Source: an uncultured Candidatus Saccharibacteria bacterium
GTDB taxonomy: Bacteria; Patescibacteriota; Saccharimonadia; CAILAD01; GCA-016700035
Assembly (NCBI GenBank): GCA_937996675.1
Contig: CALKUN010000129.1
Location: 1 to 12,944, forward strand
Direction: 5' to 3'
DNA length: 12,944 nucleotides
Part shown: positions 10,684 to 12,944 of the stretch, piece by piece
Numbering within the stretch: the first letter of the stretch is position 1
Layout of the letters: every line of letters starts with the position of its first letter
Notes under the pieces: model-generated
The model's input: only the letters and a program-made list of their open reading frames with translations
Database searches by the model: none
Told to the model about the DNA's origin: nothing
Position numbers and translations under genes: made by a program

Positions 10684-11700
10684 CTAACCTTCCCACTTTG
10701 CAGGAAGTTTGAGATCAATACCCTCAAGCTCACCAGCTGGTTCGGGATCGATGCAGGCACGCAGATCTGCCTCGAGCTTATTCTGGTCGAAGTCAGTGCC
10801 AATGAAGACGAGGCGAGTGAGGTGGTCTTCGGTTCTGGTCCAATTGTCCCAATATAGCTCTGACCGAGTACCGACGAGCTGGAAGACGTACTTGCGGGTG
10901 TGTCCCTTCGTACCGAGATCGACAAAACCTTTGGCGCGATAGACTTCTTTTGGAATGCTACTATTCACAAACTCCTGAAACTTCAATGGGTGAAGTGGCT
11001 TATCGATCGTGATGCTCAGATGACTATATTGATCGTGGAGGTGAGCGTGTTCGTGATCATCATGATCGTGGTGTTCATGCTTGGCCTCATGCCAGTTGCG
11101 GTCAGGATCACTCAGGAGACGGATGTCGACATCGGACTTCACAGCTTCAAAGATCCGGGCACGTGGATTGGTTGCCTCAACCAGCTGACGGATATCTGCG
11201 ACAGTCTCCGGCGATACGACGTCGGTCTTGTTAATAATGATGAAGTCCGTGAACTCGATCTGATCCGAAGCGTTGGTGTGCTCCTTAGCATTCTCGACGA
11301 TGTTCTCGGCGTCGATGAGTGTGACGATAGCGTCTAGCTTCACGCCGATACCGGTCATATCGCGCAAGGTGAGCGCGAGATCACGCGGTTCAGCTAGGCC
11401 AGAGGCCTCGATGACGATGAGATCGATATCGGTGCCAGCATAGGCAAATTGCCCGATTGCCTCCTGAAAATCGAGTGCCTCAAGTGAGCAACAGATGCAG
11501 CCATTGGAGAGCTCGAGCATACTATCGGTCTGACCGGCAACAAGCTCGCCATCAATATTAATGGAACCAAAATCATTTACGACCACACCAATCTTCAACC
11601 CATGCGGCTCGCGTAGGAGGTGATTAACAAAGGTTGTTTTACCGCTGCCGAGGAAGCCGGCGACGGCGAGGATAGGGATTTTTTTTGTGGTCGTGTTCAT
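10684..11700 (-). CDS. G3E-family GTPase, COG0523/CobW-like metal chaperone
   Basis: The 338-residue protein has Walker A GFLGSGKT (15-22), the family metal site GCICC (67-71), the switch motif EASGLAEP (98-105), the guanine-specificity motif NKTD (157-160), a histidine-rich linker (HEHHDHDDHEHAHLHD, about 208-223) and a CobW C-terminal domain (about 226-335). COG0523 proteins use GTP hydrolysis to deliver metal, often zinc, to client proteins. The His-rich stretch is typical of zinc-handling members, but no neighbour names the client. The ATG at 11700 is chosen. The frame stays open to an ATG at 11772, but those 24 extra residues precede the natural N-terminus and would overlap the divergent kinase gene. 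No Shine-Dalgarno is visible before 11700, nor a clear promoter. Confidence 0.92.
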   Translation of the reverse strand: MNTTTKKIPILAVAGFLGSGKTTFVNHLLREPHGLKIGVVVNDFGSINIDGELVAGQTDSMLELSNGCICCSLEALDFQEAIGQFAYAGTDIDLIVIEASGLAEPRDLALTLRDMTGIGVKLDAIVTLIDAENIVENAKEHTNASDQIEFTDFIIINKTDVVSPETVADIRQLVEATNPRARIFEAVKSDVDIRLLSDPDRNWHEAKHEHHDHDDHEHAHLHDQYSHLSITIDKPLHPLKFQEFVNSSIPKEVYRAKGFVDLGTKGHTRKYVFQLVGTRSELYWDNWTRTEDHLTRLVFIGTDFDQNKLEADLRACIDPEPAGELEGIDLKLPAKWEG

Positions 11701-11732
11701 TGTAAATAGGGGGTCTTTCCAGATAGCGCTTA

Positions 11733-11741
11733 TGCTACAAT
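11733..11741 (+). promoter_or_regulatory. Extended -10 promoter of the sensor kinase gene
   Basis: TGC-TACAAT (11733-11741) is an extended -10 with a weak -35 region, and the first ATG is only 5 bases later. GCTTATG occurs at 11728-11734 and again at 11743-11749, flanking the -10. The 46-base divergent gap also has to serve the G3E GTPase gene, for which no -10 is obvious. Confidence 0.5.
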
Positions 11742-11746
11742 TGCTT

Positions 11747-12944
11747 ATGAATATGTCTGTTCCAAAAGCCACTCATACGGGTCTGATAGATCACCGTGCT
11801 GCCGATATCGAACTCTTCCGTCGATTGGTGACATTTGCCGCCCTGGCGAACGTTGTGCTCGTGGGTCTGGTCATCTCAAACTTTGTGATGGGACGGACGC
11901 TTTTTGGAAGCCATACGCTCATCTATTCTAGTACAATCTCGGCATTTGCGCTCCTCGGACTCATCTACTGTCTCTTCCTGTGGACGCGTCGTCAGTCTAG
12001 TCGACCACTCTTCGCACTACAGATCTCATTACTCGTCCCATCACTTTCTGTGCTGTTGCTATCGTTTGACGCACAGATCGGCAGTATCTTCTTTTCTATT
12101 TGGTTGGGGATGGTCATAGTGCTCAGCCTGACCGGTAAGCGTTCCTTCGAACTGACCATACCGCTAACGATCGCCTATGTCGTGACGAGCTGGACGGCCA
12201 CCAATGGTGCTGTGCAGGACAATCAGTTCCTCACCATGACAATAGGGACGTTCGTATCCGCCCTGCTCATCGCTGAGACCGGTGACCGGTCGATGCGTAC
12301 GATGCAGATGGCTGAGGGGCTCTCCAATCGGCTCGATGGAGCTGAGATGCAGGAGCAACTCATGATGAGTGCTATTGCTGATGCTGTCGTAGCCGTAGAT
12401 GTGCAGAGGCGAGTGGTAATCTTCAACGAAGCCGCACAGAGACTGACTGGCTGGGACGAGAAGAGTGCGCTCACGATCGACTACAACCTTATTTTCAAGC
12501 TCAAAGACGCTAGCGATGGTGAGGTAACCGAGAATAATGATCCGTTTGCTATGGTAATTCGCACCAAGCAGGCCCAGGTATCAAATGACTTTTATATGCC
12601 GAGCAAGGATGGTGCCCGGATCGCTTTTTCTATCTCTATCGCGCCGACACTCGATAGTAAGGGACAAGTGAGTGGAGCGATTGGTATCTTTCATGACATC
12701 TCAGCTCAGCAGGCAGTGGCCCGTGAGCGAAATGAGTTTGTTTCTACAGCAAGCCATGAGATGCGTACCCCTGTAGCGGCGATTGAGGGGTATATATCGA
12801 TGGCGATGAACCCGAAGCTAGCGCAAGTCGATGAGCGCGCCAAAGGATTTCTCGTGAAGGCTCATGAGTCATCCATCCATCTTGGTAAGCTCTTCAAGAA
12901 CTTGCTTTCGGTCACGAAGATCGAAGATGGGCGGATGGCGATGA
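11747..12944 (+). CDS. Membrane sensor histidine kinase with PAS domain, 3' end outside the window
   Basis: The frame is open for 399 codons to the window edge. About six membrane helices lie between residues 20 and 190 (for example TFAALANVVLVGLVISNFVM and SAFALLGLIYCLFLW). A linker (MRTMQMAEGLSNRLDGAEMQEQL) is followed by a PAS domain (about 207-320: MSAIADAVVAVDVQRRVVIF, AAQRLTGW, GAIGIFHDIS). The HisKA helix follows with the phosphoacceptor in FVSTASHEMRTPVAAIEGY, His337. The ATP-binding domain and any response-regulator partner lie beyond the window. The input signal is unknown; the membrane part matches no named sensor domain I can identify. ATG 11747 or 11753 may be the start. Both lie right behind an extended -10 and neither has a Shine-Dalgarno, so the mRNA is probably leaderless. 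Confidence 0.9.
   Translation, partial: MNMSVPKATHTGLIDHRAADIELFRRLVTFAALANVVLVGLVISNFVMGRTLFGSHTLIYSSTISAFALLGLIYCLFLWTRRQSSRPLFALQISLLVPSLSVLLLSFDAQIGSIFFSIWLGMVIVLSLTGKRSFELTIPLTIAYVVTSWTATNGAVQDNQFLTMTIGTFVSALLIAETGDRSMRTMQMAEGLSNRLDGAEMQEQLMMSAIADAVVAVDVQRRVVIFNEAAQRLTGWDEKSALTIDYNLIFKLKDASDGEVTENNDPFAMVIRTKQAQVSNDFYMPSKDGARIAFSISIAPTLDSKGQVSGAIGIFHDISAQQAVARERNEFVSTASHEMRTPVAAIEGYISMAMNPKLAQVDERAKGFLVKAHESSIHLGKLFKNLLSVTKIEDGRMAM

Noticed and set aside
10578..10925. 115-residue minus-strand frame overlapping the 3' end of the G3E GTPase gene
   Set aside because: It is in another frame of the GTPase gene with low-complexity Ser runs, no start signals and no recognisable domain.

Overview
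The window most likely comes from a small-genome bacterium of the Candidate Phyla Radiation (Patescibacteria), probably Saccharibacteria-like. That placement is an inference from gene content and style, not a proof. The signs are many short orphan membrane and secreted proteins, a proline-rich single-pass protein, several genes that look leaderless, and ordinary use of TGA as stop, which argues against the Gracilibacteria/Absconditabacteria code. No tRNA, rRNA or CRISPR array was seen.

Positions 1-800 hold one end of a diversity-generating retroelement (DGR). There is the 3' end of a target gene whose last 165 coding bases contain only 8 adenines and encode a C-type-lectin/FGE-like variable tail. 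A gene for the accessory protein Avd follows. Neither a reverse transcriptase nor a template repeat lies in the window, so they must be upstream or elsewhere. Positions 893-1784 carry a small Xre-type repressor with an operator-like palindrome over its -10 box, then a convergent pair of genes: a 70-residue orphan and a one-HKD phospholipase D-like protein.

Positions 1785-4800 look like an accessory block. Orphan genes, each mostly with its own strong promoter and a good Shine-Dalgarno, are separated by AT-rich spacers, long perfect hairpins and two families of dispersed repeats. One repeat family is a composite element of a 20-21 bp hairpin, a small hairpin and an ACTCGCGAGT palindrome, at 1876-1953 and 3251-3331. 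The other is a 24-base repeat at 2581-2604 and 3233-3256. The largest gene encodes a secreted, threonine-rich surface protein ending in LAVTG, a membrane span and a basic tail, as in sortase (class E-like) substrates.

From 4817 onward the genes are conventional: a Crp/Fnr-family regulator divergent from an MsbA-like ABC exporter, a proline-rich single-pass protein, a four-span membrane protein, tRNA-guanine transglycosylase, another four-span protein, a G3E (COG0523/CobW-like) metal-chaperone GTPase with a histidine-rich stretch, and a divergent PAS-containing sensor histidine kinase cut off by the window end. In this half and in the small repressor, several start codons lie only 5-11 bases past a good -10 hexamer and have no Shine-Dalgarno. 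The genes of the accessory block have Shine-Dalgarno sequences. This suggests two modes of translation initiation in the same genome.
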